NCBI GenBank assembly: GCA_932294295.1
Contig: OW028577.1
Location: 311,001-375,000 of the forward strand
Reading direction: 5' to 3'
Source: Alitta virens
Lineage: Eukaryota > Annelida > Polychaeta > Phyllodocida > Nereididae
DNA length: 64,000 nt
The notes below the pieces were generated by a model. The model was given only the letters and a program-made list of their open reading frames with translations. It made no database searches and had not been told where the DNA came from. Of the stretch, positions 24,001 to 38,400 are shown one piece after another (the stretch's first letter is position 1; the number at the start of each line of letters is the position of its first letter). Position numbers and translations under genes: made by a program.

Positions 24001-27000
24001 CTGACCTGTGATATGTCTGTCTGTGTGTCTGTCATATATTGCACCTGTAGAATGAACAGAAATGTTAGCAAAAAGTCAACTTTTACCCGATAAATACATT
24101 TCTCCGCTTTATAACAATTTACAAGTTTGCCATATTCTCTATTGTAATTTCTGCTGCTTCTTCATGACAATGACAAATGGCGATAAGATGGCAAAATATA
24201 ATTTATATGGAAAGATAAAAAATGTTTAGTTAATGGTAGAGCGATGTGTTTATACAGATTAGAAACTTAAATTAATGCTAATAATATTCTGCCCATTTTG
24301 TGCGGATTTATGACACGTATGAATACAATTTACCAAAGATCAATTGGACATTAATTTAAAGTCCTACTTTGCTGCTAAGTTAATTAATAGGTTTAGCAGC
24401 ACCAAGAGTGCATCACTGAGGAGGACTCCAACATGGCCTGTCACGTGATGGGGCTCCTATCATCCTGTTGCTAACCAGGTTAACTGAGTTCAGGGGCCGC
24501 CAGGCATACTAACTGCCAACTGGCGAGGTGTGCACTGTCAATTTCCGCTGGCTAAATCCCCATGGTACCTTGCTATCATTGCACAGAAAGGAAAAAACAA
24601 AAACAAAAAAACAGCAAAGGTAATGAGGCAGTCTCTCAACAACTTGTTATTCAGTGTGCGAGAACATAAAAAAAAAACGGGTTACTATATGGTCAAAACA
24701 AGTATATGGAGATTTATTATATACATTTAGTCCAGGTCAAGGCATCGTTTGTTTCGCCCCATTAAAAAGGCATATGTATTTGTCATAAAATTGTCGCTGC
24801 AGTAAAAACAATTAGTTGTCAGTATCACAATAAACAATATGGCGTTTGTTACTATGGCAACATACGATTTAGTTCTTTGTGAGGTCTCAGCACCATTGGA
24901 GTCATGGCATGGTTTTTCTATGGATATAGCTTTATATTTTGTTAATGACACAAGTCAGGTTCTTTGATATTATTCACTCAGTTTACACACAAGGCAACAA
25001 TCGTAATTGTGTTTTGTTGTTAAAAGTCATGTGACTTTGATGTTATTTGGCAATTTTACACATTGCATTTACTATGGTAACAGCTAATCAGGGTGTGAAT
25101 GGTCTCTTGAACCCTGTTACTACGTTACTATGTTAACAAAAGGTTACCATGACACTAGGTGAACAACTAATTTGATGTTTGGTAACAAAATGTCTCTAAT
25201 GAAATTAACATCAAAGTTGCGACCCTTTTTGCAATTTCTGCAGTAAAACCTTCACCAGGTTTGCCCAACATTGTCACGTGTAACCGGCCAGGTTTGAAGT
25301 CGTAGCATTTGCTCTATGTGCGGTCCCCTAAAGATGTCACACAGTCTCATATGTTGCAACTGCAAACTCTAAGGTCACACTGAAAGCAATTGCATTATTA
25401 TATATTGTTAGCTGTGAGATATTACTGTGATTGACGACAAGGTCTCTATGATTGTCAAGCTGAATATGACAAACATTTGGTCCCCCCCCCCTTAATAGCT
25501 TAGCTATCAAAAGGCTTTTCAGGGGTAAATATTGGAACACTATAAGTACATTGGTAACCTATTTGATTCGAAAATAGTAGCAAAATTATCCAATGGAATA
25601 TCATGACTTAATTATTTTATAATAATTATTATATTGCAATAATCAATTACTTTAGTAAAACCAAACAAATATGCAAATAACAGTGCAATTCCTAATCCTT
25701 TTCAGGGAATGGCGAGGCCTGGGAGATTTCACAAATACAAAACAATATCTAGAGTGTTGTAACCTTTTCCAATTGGCAATGTGTGTCTTCATATGTGACA
25801 CAATAATGTGACACAATAATGTGACAAACTGTCATGGTGTAATGCCACATATAATATTTTATGAGCTAAGGTTGTAAAATGTCTTTTTGTCTTCTGCAAA
25901 CAATATTCAGTGGCGTTATGAATGGCATAAACATGCGAGTTGTGGTCATATAGACCTTCTGCTTTCATGTCATAGAATTTTGGCGTCACAATATAGCTCT
26001 ACAAGATGGTTTAATTCCAATTTTATTGTCTGTGGTAATTCGTCTGAATAGGTTAGCTACCAAATTAAATCTTTTTTATTTATTTAGATGGCAGCAATAG
26101 GACCTGTTGATTTTTCTCTCATGCGTTTGAGAGCCTGAAAAAACTACTTCCGGGAACCGCGTCCAGGACGGCGTCATTGAAATTGCATGGAGGGGCTAAG
26201 TTAGTGTGGATGACTAAACAATAACAGTTTGACAACTCATGGTTTTAAGCCCAAAAAGAGAGCTTTAGACAGCTTATTATTTGAGTAATGGACCTGAGAA
26301 GTTAGGCGTGGATTCAGCCATCTATTTATGTCCGATTTGGACAAACATTGGCCTGTGAGTGATAGATATTTCTTGAAAATGTTATTTTCGATACTTCTGA
26401 TGACAGATACATGCTTAACTCCATTGAATAATACCCGAGAAATATCATTCACTGTATTCGTCTAAATTATGGTACCTCTTAAATTTGTGGAAAACAAGAT
26501 TTTGTTTGCCTGTGACTACTGCTGTATATTTGACTGCAGTTGTTTTGTCAGACAGTGTTTTGAGTCAGGTGCATTGACCTTTCGTCCTTCTGTTCGTATC
26601 ATTTACCGCGCATTGTGTTCTGAATGCAGCGCTGTGTACCTTGCCCTGTAGTGTTCCTGCTTGAACAAAAGCATGGGAGACATTTTCTGCTGAGAATTTG
26701 ACGTCTGACGTTTAGCATCCTCTGTTGTTTCTCAGGAACACAAAAACACCCTGTGTGGAAACGCCTGTCACTTGGAATAAACAGGTTTTATTAATGGACA
26801 GCTGTTGAGCTTTCAACGAAAACCTTCTTGGGGCTGGCAAGATGAACACTGTGCTGATTCGGAGGAAATGATGCGCAAAAAGTAATATCAGGAAGCAGAG
26901 AACCATCTGTGCCTCACAGCAACATAAGACAGCTATTCTTTTGATCCCGAAGGCCTTAAGTTTATCTTATTATTACAGTGGGTACACAAAGAAGTAATAT

Positions 27001-30000
27001 CTACAATTTGTCAGTGGGAGGCCGCTCCTAGTGCAAAAAATTGTGGCATTTTTTTAAGCACAGTCTGAATTATAAAGTAGTGTTGCAGAAACTGATTATT
27101 ACTCACAGTGCGAACTGGACTGCATGCTTTAAAAAATCGCAAGTCAGAAATTGGGTTGGTTTAATTGTGAAGTTAATTAATTAATTATGACTTTTTAAGG
27201 TAATGTGCTACTTTATATCATAAAAGTTGTTTGGTAATTTTAACAAATAAGCATTATACTTGTCAATGATGAATCATCAATGGCCAGTCTACTACCCTAA
27301 ATTACTGCTGTGAAACTTTAGTAACTTATTACCATTTGTTCACTAATCCTTTCGTTCATCACATCAAATTAAAGTGGTAAACATTATTCTTCCATTTCAT
27401 TGGACAAATTAACCCGTACAACTTAACCTGATCCAAACGGCTGCCATCAAGACAAGACATTTGAGGCCATCAGACGGGTCCCATCTTGTTGAATGCACCG
27501 GGGCTTTTGCTGAAGGAAACTATTGGGGTATTACTTAGGGGCAAACGAGGAATAGGGCCCAAGGGGGCACTTGGCAGGGTAATGAAACACATGTGTTCAC
27601 CCTCTGCTAATAGGGTGAAAGTGGCTGGGTTGCCTGGTCCCCCCCACCTTCTATCTGTGTGATGCGGCTCTTAGTACGAGTGCACAGGAGTATATATTGC
27701 TTCATTAGGCCTTAGATAGTGCTGTAACCAAAAGAAACCACTGTGGTGAAAATCTGCATGCCGTTACAGTGATTTTTGGAACAAGAAATAAGGCGGGGTT
27801 CATGAACACAGCAGGAATTGGAAGTTTGAACTCAGGTACCCAGAGTCACTACCATAGAATCTTTCAAAAGCTAGCCACTTAGCTACTCAGCCTTATATGA
27901 ATTTACTACTTACTTATCATATTCATAAATTTTGCATAAGAGCTTAGAACCCATGATATCAGTATAAACAGGCAAACACCCTAACTTTTCACCCTTGAAT
28001 TTCCTTGAACAGACTACTTTTCAAAACTTTAGAATTGAATGATTTTATAACAACTTGTCATGGAAACTTTTATACAGCCCAGGGGCTGTTGACTTTCTCC
28101 AATTGGTTGTTTTTTACTTGAGGTTGTAAAGAATTAATGACAGCTGTTTGATATAATTTGAACGGATTAAACATGTCTTTTAGTTGGTAAGCCCAGGGGC
28201 TTGGTAATTTTCTGGTGGATCTGTCCAATGTATTATGGACGTTTTATTGAGCTATCGAGTTTAATAGTCCTTAAAACACGTTTTAAACTTGTTGGGTTTT
28301 TGTGACAACATCATGCAGGATCAATGCACGCCGTTTGGGAATCAAAACAGTCAATAGTACATGGTAGTTTTTACTTCTCGTCCCATGCGATGTAGAATGT
28401 GGCTTTACATCCTGTATTTCTGCACCTGATGGGCTAATTAGGACAGGCAGGGAGATGGTGGATGAAACAGCCATCTAACTTAGGCTCGACTGGGAACCTG
28501 GGTCCTACTGGTTGACAGCCCAGAGCGCTTCCACTGAGCTAGGCTCCCACCCACGCGATGTCAGTGAAACTCACAAAATGTAGCAGTGGCGAGTCATGTA
28601 TGTAAATTGCAGCACTCATGCGTGACACGATATTACGGTTGAGTGCACACATACAGCAAATGTACATGATCAAATTAACTAAGTCGCGATGATGTGTTGT
28701 TGTAGGACTTCCTGTCATCTGCAGTCTCTGGCTTCCATGTTGGTGGAAACTGATAAATGCATTCAGCATAGAGATACAAGAGGTCATTGAGATACAAGAG
28801 GTCATTGAGATACAAGAGGTCATTGAGATACAAGAGGTCATTGAGATACAAGAGGTCATTGACCTTGAGCAGTGTGTACACTGGTTTTTAACCCAACAAA
28901 ACCAACATTAATCCGAATGAAACTAATGTGATCTGTAATCTTGGATTCAGAAACAGCACAAATATTGAAACTTCTACTTTAAAAGGGGCGGGGGGCCTAG
29001 CTCAGTAGTAAAACACTGGGCTTCCAACCACTGAGTCCCTGGTTCTATTCCCTGTTGAGTCTAAGTTGAATGAATAGGTCAAACCTGTGACTTTCTAACT
29101 GATACAAAAAACCCTCCTTTCCGTCCTTCCAATGATAATTATTTAAGAAACTTTTATTTTTTTATATAATTCAAAACGTGTACTTTCACCTTTTTGATTT
29201 AGGTGTTTTGCTTTTGATACAACCTTCAAAGAAATTGCTGTTTAATTAAAACCTTCATTCAACGTTTTCTCAAAAAGATTTTTACATTCCAAGAAATAAA
29301 TGATTCAGTTCGGCGTAGGATTTTTCAAACGAATTACAAAATGTTAAAAAACTGTTTAATAATTTTGGGTTAAAAAAAGAAGATGGACAGGTAGGCAGAT
29401 TAAGATAACAAAACTTGGGTATAAGAATTGGGGTGTTGCACTATTTTTGGTCAGTCTCCATTTTTAGTGCTTATGATGCCAACTAGCACTTGGTTGCCAG
29501 CAAAAGAGGCCAATGAACTTGCCTAATACCCAGCATTCTGTTTGACCATTACAAGATGGACAGTGTCCAGCGGGAGAGACTTTCCCTGTCCTTGCTGTCA
29601 GACACTGTCATCTTCCACAAAGACCATCATGGAGGGATTAGCCAAGGGTCAGCGGGTCACCCGAGTTAGATGAGCAGTGTCCACCCATCAAAGTTTGCTG
29701 CCAGTTTCTTCTGACACGTAACGCTGACATGCAAGGCTTATCAATGTTACCAAGGCAAGGTACCAATGACACCAAAAATTATAAGGACATATTCAAATTA
29801 CCATTCAGTTGAAGGGAATCGGTTAGAGACGACATTATTTTCTAGTCCTAACAAGTTACATCGGCTAGATATCGATGCTAGGTCGACCAATGACGTGCTA
29901 TCTGGGAGCACCACAAGTATATTACTTGTAACTTATAGCTCATATTAAAATATCACCCATAAGTCAACTGCTTTACTAGACCAACTTTAAACAATATTTA

Positions 30001-32416
30001 TCATAGCTTGTTACAATAAATGTCATGTTGGTCGAAGTCATCCAGGCTCTTGCAGATGGAGATCAATGTCCAGAGCCACAAACCTCCTTAAAGGCACCAC
30101 TACAATGACTATTCCTATGTACACTACAGAAAAGATAAAAAGATGAATATAAACAGCAAATGCAAGAGACTGCCTGATAAATATATAAACACAGCTGCCG
30201 CACCATCATTTCTGGGGATGCTGGCATTTGGGAAGTTCTCCAAATGCATGGAATTCATGAGGATTGACCACAGAAGATGCTTTGAGTGTTTGCCTCCAAT
30301 TCTGGCATTTGCTGAACATGGTCAATGGGCTTTTGTGGGGGAAGGTTTAAATGTCTCTGGTGTCACATGAGTCACCTGGACAAACAATGACAGAAAATCA
30401 GGGATCGACAGATGGACGAACGACTAATTCAAGATGGTCAAGACATCCAAGCCATTCTGGAAATCAGGGATAACCTAGAACCACTCAAAATAATCAGGGA
30501 AAACTTAAGAATCTTCTATTCTATCAAGGGGAAAATTACCATGCTGTGTGGTCAAGCTCACATAACAGCGATGGTCACTGGTCAGCATGCTGAAACAGAC
30601 ACCTTTTCACTAAACCTAACTGATTGTTTCTTGTCATAATTAACACTGTCACTATCTTGCATTAAAGTATTCTGTTTTAAATTAAGGGGGCTGGGTGGTC
30701 TAATAGTCAACATGTAACCTGCTCATGTAATCCACTTTGTAAAGAAAGGAAGATAGAAAATGTAAGCAGTGGTTGTGGCCTCTTTCACAGGCAATTGTCT
30801 GATATTGCTTCAGATGTCATGAGAATGGTCATTCAGCATGCGGTTGAACTTGTTGTCTGATATGGAAATATGTACATAAGACAAAGTGCATAGAATAAAA
30901 TTAACATGTTGAGCATTGAGGAGGCACAATAGGATATATTTACGGGATATAAGGACATGATAAATCGAGACAGTGAATACAAATTGGCACTGTTTAGTCC
31001 TTCATGGTCAAATGTGCCACGTACATTTCCCATGAGAAGCATAAAAACATGGAAAACGCATGGTTTTTGCCTAATTAAAATGGTGGAAAATCATGCGTTT
31101 TTCATGCGTTTTTTTAAACGCATGGAAAACGCACGTAGCACTTTTGGCAAATGTATGCCCGACATCTTCATTTCATATTGCACCCTCCTGCACATAATTT
31201 TTCAGTCTGAAGGATTCTTCGGAAAAGCAAATCTCTCTCTATTTTGCAATTAAATAACATGCATTATGACGATATGAGCAGAATTAAATGTTGCTCTCCA
31301 CTTTTGCTTTAATCAGCGAAATTTTTTCAATCTCATTCACTATTCGGGTTCAATATGACTATCGTCATGACTTATTCACTTTATGCCACATTTTCGCGTT
31401 TTAACCTAATCAATCCATTCTTTAAGGGATGACCCCAATGAATGATTTATCAAATGGCTGCGCTCTTATATCAATAATGACTTTTTGTGGGATTTTTGCC
31501 AATCATAAACATCACTAATTGTGTGAGCCTTTCTTTTGTATGGTTTGTAAGGGTGTGACATTTCCTAACTTTCAACATACCTTCTCATTTGGAAAGGAAA
31601 TTCCAAAACATCCTTATTCACACCAGATTTTAGTTGTCAGAGCCAAACAACAGGTCAGCAAATATGGTTTAAAATGTTTATGACATGAAACCTCATTTAC
31701 AGATATAGCTAACGAGTGCATTGCTCAGGGACAGTTGGCCACTGGGGTTCAAGGTCTTCACCCACAGTGTTATAACCCTTGCCACAAGATGTATCAATGA
31801 AGCCCTAGGAACCCTAGGTATATGGTACAGTAACCCTTGCCTCAGTCGAATTAATTCTAATCAGGCAAAGTTAGTTATTTCTATGAGTAAAATAAATAAC
31901 ATTTAAATTGGTTCGAGTTGTACAAAAATTCATCTTAGACACATACAACCTGGGCAATGTATATAATAAGAGTTAAAAGCAAATCTAATCTTACCTTTCC
32001 GCAGGCTAATCCTCCAGTCACTGACAAGACGACTCCACCGGCTTTCGCCAGCAATGTTTTCAAACTCAAAAGACCGGGTAACCGTATTCCGTTCAAGTAG
32101 CACTTGATGTTAGGTATTCCGCTGCCTGCTGCCTGGGGCTAGAAGAACGTGAATAAAATATTATTAGGACAATTTACATAGTTCTTGCTGTTTTGTTTCA
32201 AAACCGAATGCAAATATGTTGCATAAATAAACAAAAATGTCACCACAAGTTTGTTGTCACTAATTGCAAAGTCATCCGCCTGAATTTCAGAGATGAAGTC
32301 ATTATTAAGTAACTCTTGCAAAGTGTCAGCCATGATTAATGTGAGAAAAAGATGTAAAATTTTCAAAAGTTATGTTGACCCATCTAGATAGGTAGGTAGG
32401 TAGGTAGGTAGATAGG

Positions 32417-32463
<47 letters not shown>

Positions 32464-35400
32464 GGAGTTTATGGCTCAAGTGAGCTGACAGGAATATGGT
32501 TTATACAAGAAAATTCTCAAAAGAGAGAAAAGCCCAAGGTCGAATCTGCCTCTCGCACTTATAAGACAGTTCATGAAATGTTGTATTCGCGTTGTCTTGA
32601 TGTTGTTATGGCGTGAGAGCAGCCATTCCAGGATGACGCCTCCTCTTGTTTCAGCAACAATGTTCTCAGAAGGAGCAATGACCTTGCAATCTTGCCCACA
32701 GCTCAACATGGCCGCAGTGCAGAAAGGCCACGGAAAAGACGGCCACTGTCGAAAAAGGCCTCACAACACAAATGGCCTCTGGCAGATGTGTCAATGGAGA
32801 AACGGTACACCTCAAGTAAATAGACTAGCTTTTTTACTGTGTAAAGATCGTAATATGATGACAGTAACATTTATTCTTACTTTGTATCCTTGGTGACTTT
32901 TTTTACCAACTTGTCTTTTGCACTTTGTGTGACAGTCTCTCTGTATCACACATTTTATCACACATTTTGGCTTTCATTAATCTGGTGACACTTTGCTCAG
33001 AGTTTTGGATGTTCATCCCTGGCACTGAGATCGTTGTTGGAGACAAACAAACATTTGGAGACTTTTTGGACACATTTGTTTGTGGACATTTTGACCATGA
33101 TCAAATGCATTATATACTCACCGCATGATAGCATACAAGATAGGATCCAAGAGTCACTAAGGCCATGTTGATTAAGATCCACACCAAAAGGGCAGGCAGC
33201 AGACAGGCCACTGTATCACAGTCTTTCAATACTGGTTCTGTTAAGGCTCCTAGATGGCTAGCATGTTTCTTGTCAACAAGAAAGTATCAAATAGGCCACA
33301 CGAAAAGGAGATACAATAGCAAGACATGTAAAGATGTCATCAAAGTAGCAGGTGTACTTAGCTGGGGACTCTTAGATTCACTTTTTGTTTTGATGTACTA
33401 ACTTGGCTGACATCCAGAAGTCTAGACATATACTTGAAGTGCAATGTAAACACCTTTAAATGTTTTTCTACGGTAAAACGTCACCTTAAAACATCAATGC
33501 CATGTAATTTATATCACTAAAGTCGGATCATATTATAAAGAACTCTTGCATAACAAAAGTCTAGTGGTTATAAGTTCATAGTCCAGGAATGATTTTTTTG
33601 CATGCTCTTTACATTTTACTCATATGCAACAAAATCCAACTATAACTATAACATAACCACCTACAAATTCCCAATTCCCTTCCCGAAAAGACAATAAATG
33701 TCCGTTTCACTGTCTCAATAGTTAATCTAATGAATATCTTAAATAACATTCGTAGCAAGAAAAGACTGAAATAGCTTCCTCGATTGTAAAGTGCCGAAAC
33801 GAATCAACTCTATTAATTGGCTCGGAAACACGATCATGCATTTATAGAAGGGATTATTACATGTTTGCATGTCTGGGGCTGTAACATGGCATGCGATGGT
33901 CAGTACATGATATATCATGAAGTATGATGACCCCTACTGGTCAGTAACGATGATAAATCACATCAAAGAGTCCAGCTTGAGTCCAGCTTGACCATTATTA
34001 ATAGTCACCCGCTGACCACTGGGTGAAAAGTGGCTACTTGGCTTAAAGCACCGTCAGTGCTGTAACGAATACTCCTGAAGCATGACATGAAGTTTGGTAT
34101 AAATAAGTACAGTAACCCTTTGCTACAGTCTGGCCTAAAAATATAAATATAATACAGTTGCACCTCACCTTAAAACATCAACCTCACTACAGTCCGACTT
34201 GTATATAATGAACACGCTTATAACAAAGTATGGTTATTATGAGGTCATAGACCAGAAATGGATTTTTTTGGTTATATTTTACACCAGGCCCGCATTTAAC
34301 AAACCTGGTTATAACAACAACAAAAAGTCCCAAAAACGTTTTATAGTCACATCCGACTGGAATTATCACAAACGTGTTTGTGAATTTATGTAGATATGAT
34401 TTATAAATGAATCAATTCAGGATTAGGTTATCCGATTCACCGATTGATGGGTTTGTTCTGCATTTTGAAAATATTTGTTTGTTCGTTTGATTAAGGGATC
34501 CATAATTTCGTTTTTTCTTATTTCTCGTAACTATTACTTTGATTTCTATGCTATTTTTCATCTCGTTTTCTGTTTGTCTGTCCCTGTTTGCCAGAAATTC
34601 ATGCAGGGCCCGTTTTGCTAAGCACAGCTGCTGTTGATGGCCAGAAGAGTTTTCTATCTGTGCAATCAGTTGCAGTCTCATCTCTCATCTCGACTGCAGC
34701 AGCTCATCTGCAGGTGACTTCTGCATCCCATCTGCATCCCCATCTGATGCTGACACTGGCTTTGTTCTTAGTCACATGATCCAGCCTGGCCATTACCCCA
34801 TAACGCCTAGATATTAATCTGTCAGCCATAAAGATTGCACATCTACATGTCAGCAAAAACATCGAGTCAAACTTGTTATTAGACCATAAATATGGCTGGC
34901 TTAATCGTTTGTACTATACTTCGATCCAAAATATATGTCCGATTGATTTTGGGTCTTACTTTTACATATATTTCATGGAAATTTTGTTACGGTTACATTT
35001 TTTAATAGAAAATTACCCAAAATGCGATTTTTCTAACTTAAAATTGTTTTGTCGCATTTTGCGTCATCTTCAATGCAACATTGTAACTAAACTAAAGCCG
35101 AGAGATTAGAAAACAGAGTTTTGTGAGAGGTATAAACCATTATTCTAGGTAAAACACATCCAGAGATAATTGCGCCTAAACACAGGCTCCGAGACAGACT
35201 GAGAGGGGATTTGGGCACCCGGCCGATAGTTTTTTTGTCATTAAATCGATTAATACTGCATCTACTGCATTGTCCTTCGCAGGGTAGATGTATCTAGGAT
35301 AGAGGCATCCCAGGATTTGCATATCCTTCTTTTTGCGAAGTTAATCAGATAAAAAACGGCAATGAGGGGGGAGGGGGGGGGGCAGGTTAGCAGTGTCGTG

Positions 35401-38400
35401 GCACGAGGTTGGTAACTTTCTTGGTAGGAAAGTTGGTATTTTTCGTGATGCGACAGTTGGCACTGTCGTAGGGCGAAAGTTAGGTACATTTTGTAGGGCT
35501 AAAGTTGCTAGTTTCGTCGGGCCAAAGTTGGTACTTTCCCGGGGCAAAAATGGGTAACTGTCATCGTGCGAAAGTCTTCCCACGAAATCACGAGACTACG
35601 AAATGTCCTGTTCTGCCACCATACCTCTATGTACAAATTATCTGCAAGATAATTTTTTGCCATTTTGTCATCATTATAGCCATTTCTTATATTATGGCCC
35701 AAAAGAAGCTGTCAAAATTGCAATGGATAATTAAGCAAATTTCAAGTTATTTCTTTGCCAGATGTGTTCTTATGAGCTGGAAGGTCTTGTCCATTTTTTG
35801 CAGCTCCACGCCATTTTGGGGCAAAATATTACCGAAAAACAGGTGGACATTATTATGGCTGCTGTTGTTATTGGTTGCTACAACTCGTTACTGACTGAGC
35901 TAGACTGAGCCAGACTGAGCTAGACTGAGCTAGACGGCTAGACTTAGCTAGGCTGAGCTAGACTGAGCTAGGTTGAGCTAGGCTGAGCTGGACTGAGCTA
36001 GACTGAGCCAGACTGAGCTAGACTGAGCTAGACGGCTAGACTGAGCTAAGGCGAGCTGGACTGAGCTAGACTGAGCTAGGCTGAGCTAGACTGAGCTAGA
36101 CTAAGCTTGACTGATCTAGACTAAGCTTGACTGAGCTAGACTGAGCTGGACTCAGCTAGACTGAGCTAGACGGCTAGACTGAGCTAGACCACTATTTAAA
36201 CACCCTGCTATTTATTAGTGGTCTTACTAGTCCCATGTCTCAATGACACGGGACCAGAATCTTACTCAGCTTATATGACCAGCTGCCAGAGGGCAGAGGC
36301 AGACATAATGACGAGATGATGAGGCTTGCAGTCCACACCATGTTACACATTTACCGGCTCTTTTACTTGCCCAACATAGACAACGTGTACAAGGCACCTC
36401 CAATTTAACGATACTTAGCTCATGAAGAGTGTACGGATTGGAGATCGAACCCAGGACCTTCGCCAGAGCTGAACAATATGGTTTTGGTGGATGCCTTAAC
36501 CGTTAGGCCACCCAGCTGCCATAGATAATGAGGTGGTCTCAAGGCGTTTTTCCACAGTCAGCTTTTCATGCCAGTTTCCAGATTTTATCATTATTAATGG
36601 CACCACAGGCCAAAGTTCAGGGCTACCTCGATTCATAACATTTAAAAAGAGTTAAATCAGCAGCAAAATTAAAAACGGACCTGTCAAGGTTAGATGTGCT
36701 TTCGACCTTCATGAAACCAGACTATTCGAATTTCATAATGTTTACTTCAGTGAGCACCCTCTGAATAAAATATCAGTAAAATCTGTGAAAGTCCTGGAAA
36801 TAGAAAACGTGCCCTGCTCCATGATATCAACAAATGAAAAATACACAAATTTGTATATCACCTGTTTTTAGAAATGGTTGCCCTTTACTGGCACCTTGAT
36901 TGAAGAAACCATTGGTTCAAAGATAGCTCTGAATAAAAGAGATTTTGATTTCCTTTTAAAGCCATCATTGGTAGAAAATATAGATGCATTTGATATGAGA
37001 TAGTTCATTTAAGAGGTGACGTGCCATGGATGAGAAGGAGCGAGCCCAAAAGTTTTCTCTTTTCTCAACTTAAGCTGGACAGCAAAATATCTGTCATTGC
37101 TTCTGAGATTTATTGTTAGTTGAGGTCGTTTCCTCAATACATTAGCTATGTGTATACATGACGATGTTTCATTGATGAGTGCTTTCTAGGTAGTGTTGAG
37201 AAATTTAAATTAAATTCTGGATGAATGAGAAGTTAGAATTAAATTCTGGCAACTAAGGAATTTTTTCATATGTGTATTATTGTGTAATTTGATCATGTTT
37301 CCTCAGCCTTTCTATCAATCATGCTACAGAGTTTCATTACATTCATTTATATTCATTAATTAAACAAGAAATTTAATCACGTGGGCTTCTATCACTTTCC
37401 AAATTCTTGTACTATAGCAGCTTCCTTCTGCGGAAGCAATAACATTACCTTCATATTTTTCCAAAACATCCTCAGGGGCTTACATATAGAGACCTTTTAC
37501 ACTTTGCCATATGTTATCAGACACCGCCTTCCTCTTGAACTCCAGCTTGTTGATCAAAGCTTCAGCCTCTCAGATGTTGACTTGTGAACTTTCTCAAGAT
37601 GCATTAAACACTTAGGGTGTCAGAGTAGACGCTGAAGAGTCGAAAGTTTTAATATTTCAGTGAACACAACGATCCGCTTTTCCGAAGAAACTTGTGCTAA
37701 TGAATTACCCTGGCATTCAACAAGGTCTCTGTTTTTCTCCCATACCTGATAGTAAACCTGTAAAGGGCTTGTGTTACCCTTTCATATAATCAGTTAACCC
37801 TTGTAAGGAACTTTTCTTAGAGGGTTACACTAACTGATCTTTTCTTTATTCAATAGACACCGGATGCACTTTATTTTAGTAGTGTGCTAGATGCCAATCT
37901 CATAGACTTAGAATCTAAACTCCAGATGACGTCATGTGAATGTAGGACTCTCATTGGCTGAGGGATTGCTTAAACCAATCAGAGTCCTGGATTTACATGA
38001 CGTCCTCTGGAGTTAAGCATCGAAGTCCAAGAGATTTTTTTTAGCAATAATGGTGCCATAGCATTTTTTTAAGGAAACTTATCTTGGTATTTGTCTTGAG
38101 GTAAGAATGAATAGATCTGGATAATTGTGGCTTCAGGTAGATTCCACTAGCTAAAGATGACTCTAGTCAACCACTTTACATGAGTCTTACTGTACCTCAC
38201 AATTGAGACCACCTCTATATTGAAACCATACCAGTAAATTTATTAACCAAATATGGTTTAAAGGTAAAGTTGCCGTGCCAAAAATAACAATCTGTCAGAC
38301 TTCATCCTATTTCTTAGCCTTTATCACACCAATCAGTTATTGTCATTTCCCATCACGTATTTTGTGTCTGTTCTGCCAAATGAAGCTGCATATAGTCCCA

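Larger units (their letters stand above)
20790..31994 (-). other. ClC intron 6 (11.2 kb)
   Basis: The largest intron. It holds SINE-like pieces at 21604-21690, 28395-28557, 28984-29060 and perhaps 30687, an 18-bp tandem repeat (28771-28860), a 13-bp tandem repeat (about 23702-23742), a GTGCAATAT-rich stretch (22535-22700), foldback copy 2 (31003-31153) and a copy of the TTGGCCACTGGGGTT repeat (31719-31830). No nested gene has support: all frames are short and lack domains. Confidence 0.7.

Noticed and set aside
28771..28860. CRISPR array
   Set aside because: Units are contiguous with no spacers, and the DNA is plainly animal.
28539..28881. Minus-strand ORFs with repeated MTSCIS and LNDLLY peptides
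   Set aside because: They come from the five-copy 18-bp repeat.
28984..29060. Functional tRNA gene
   Set aside because: A- and B-box-like words are present, but arms do not pair into a cloverleaf, and related copies with attached bodies show it is a SINE head.
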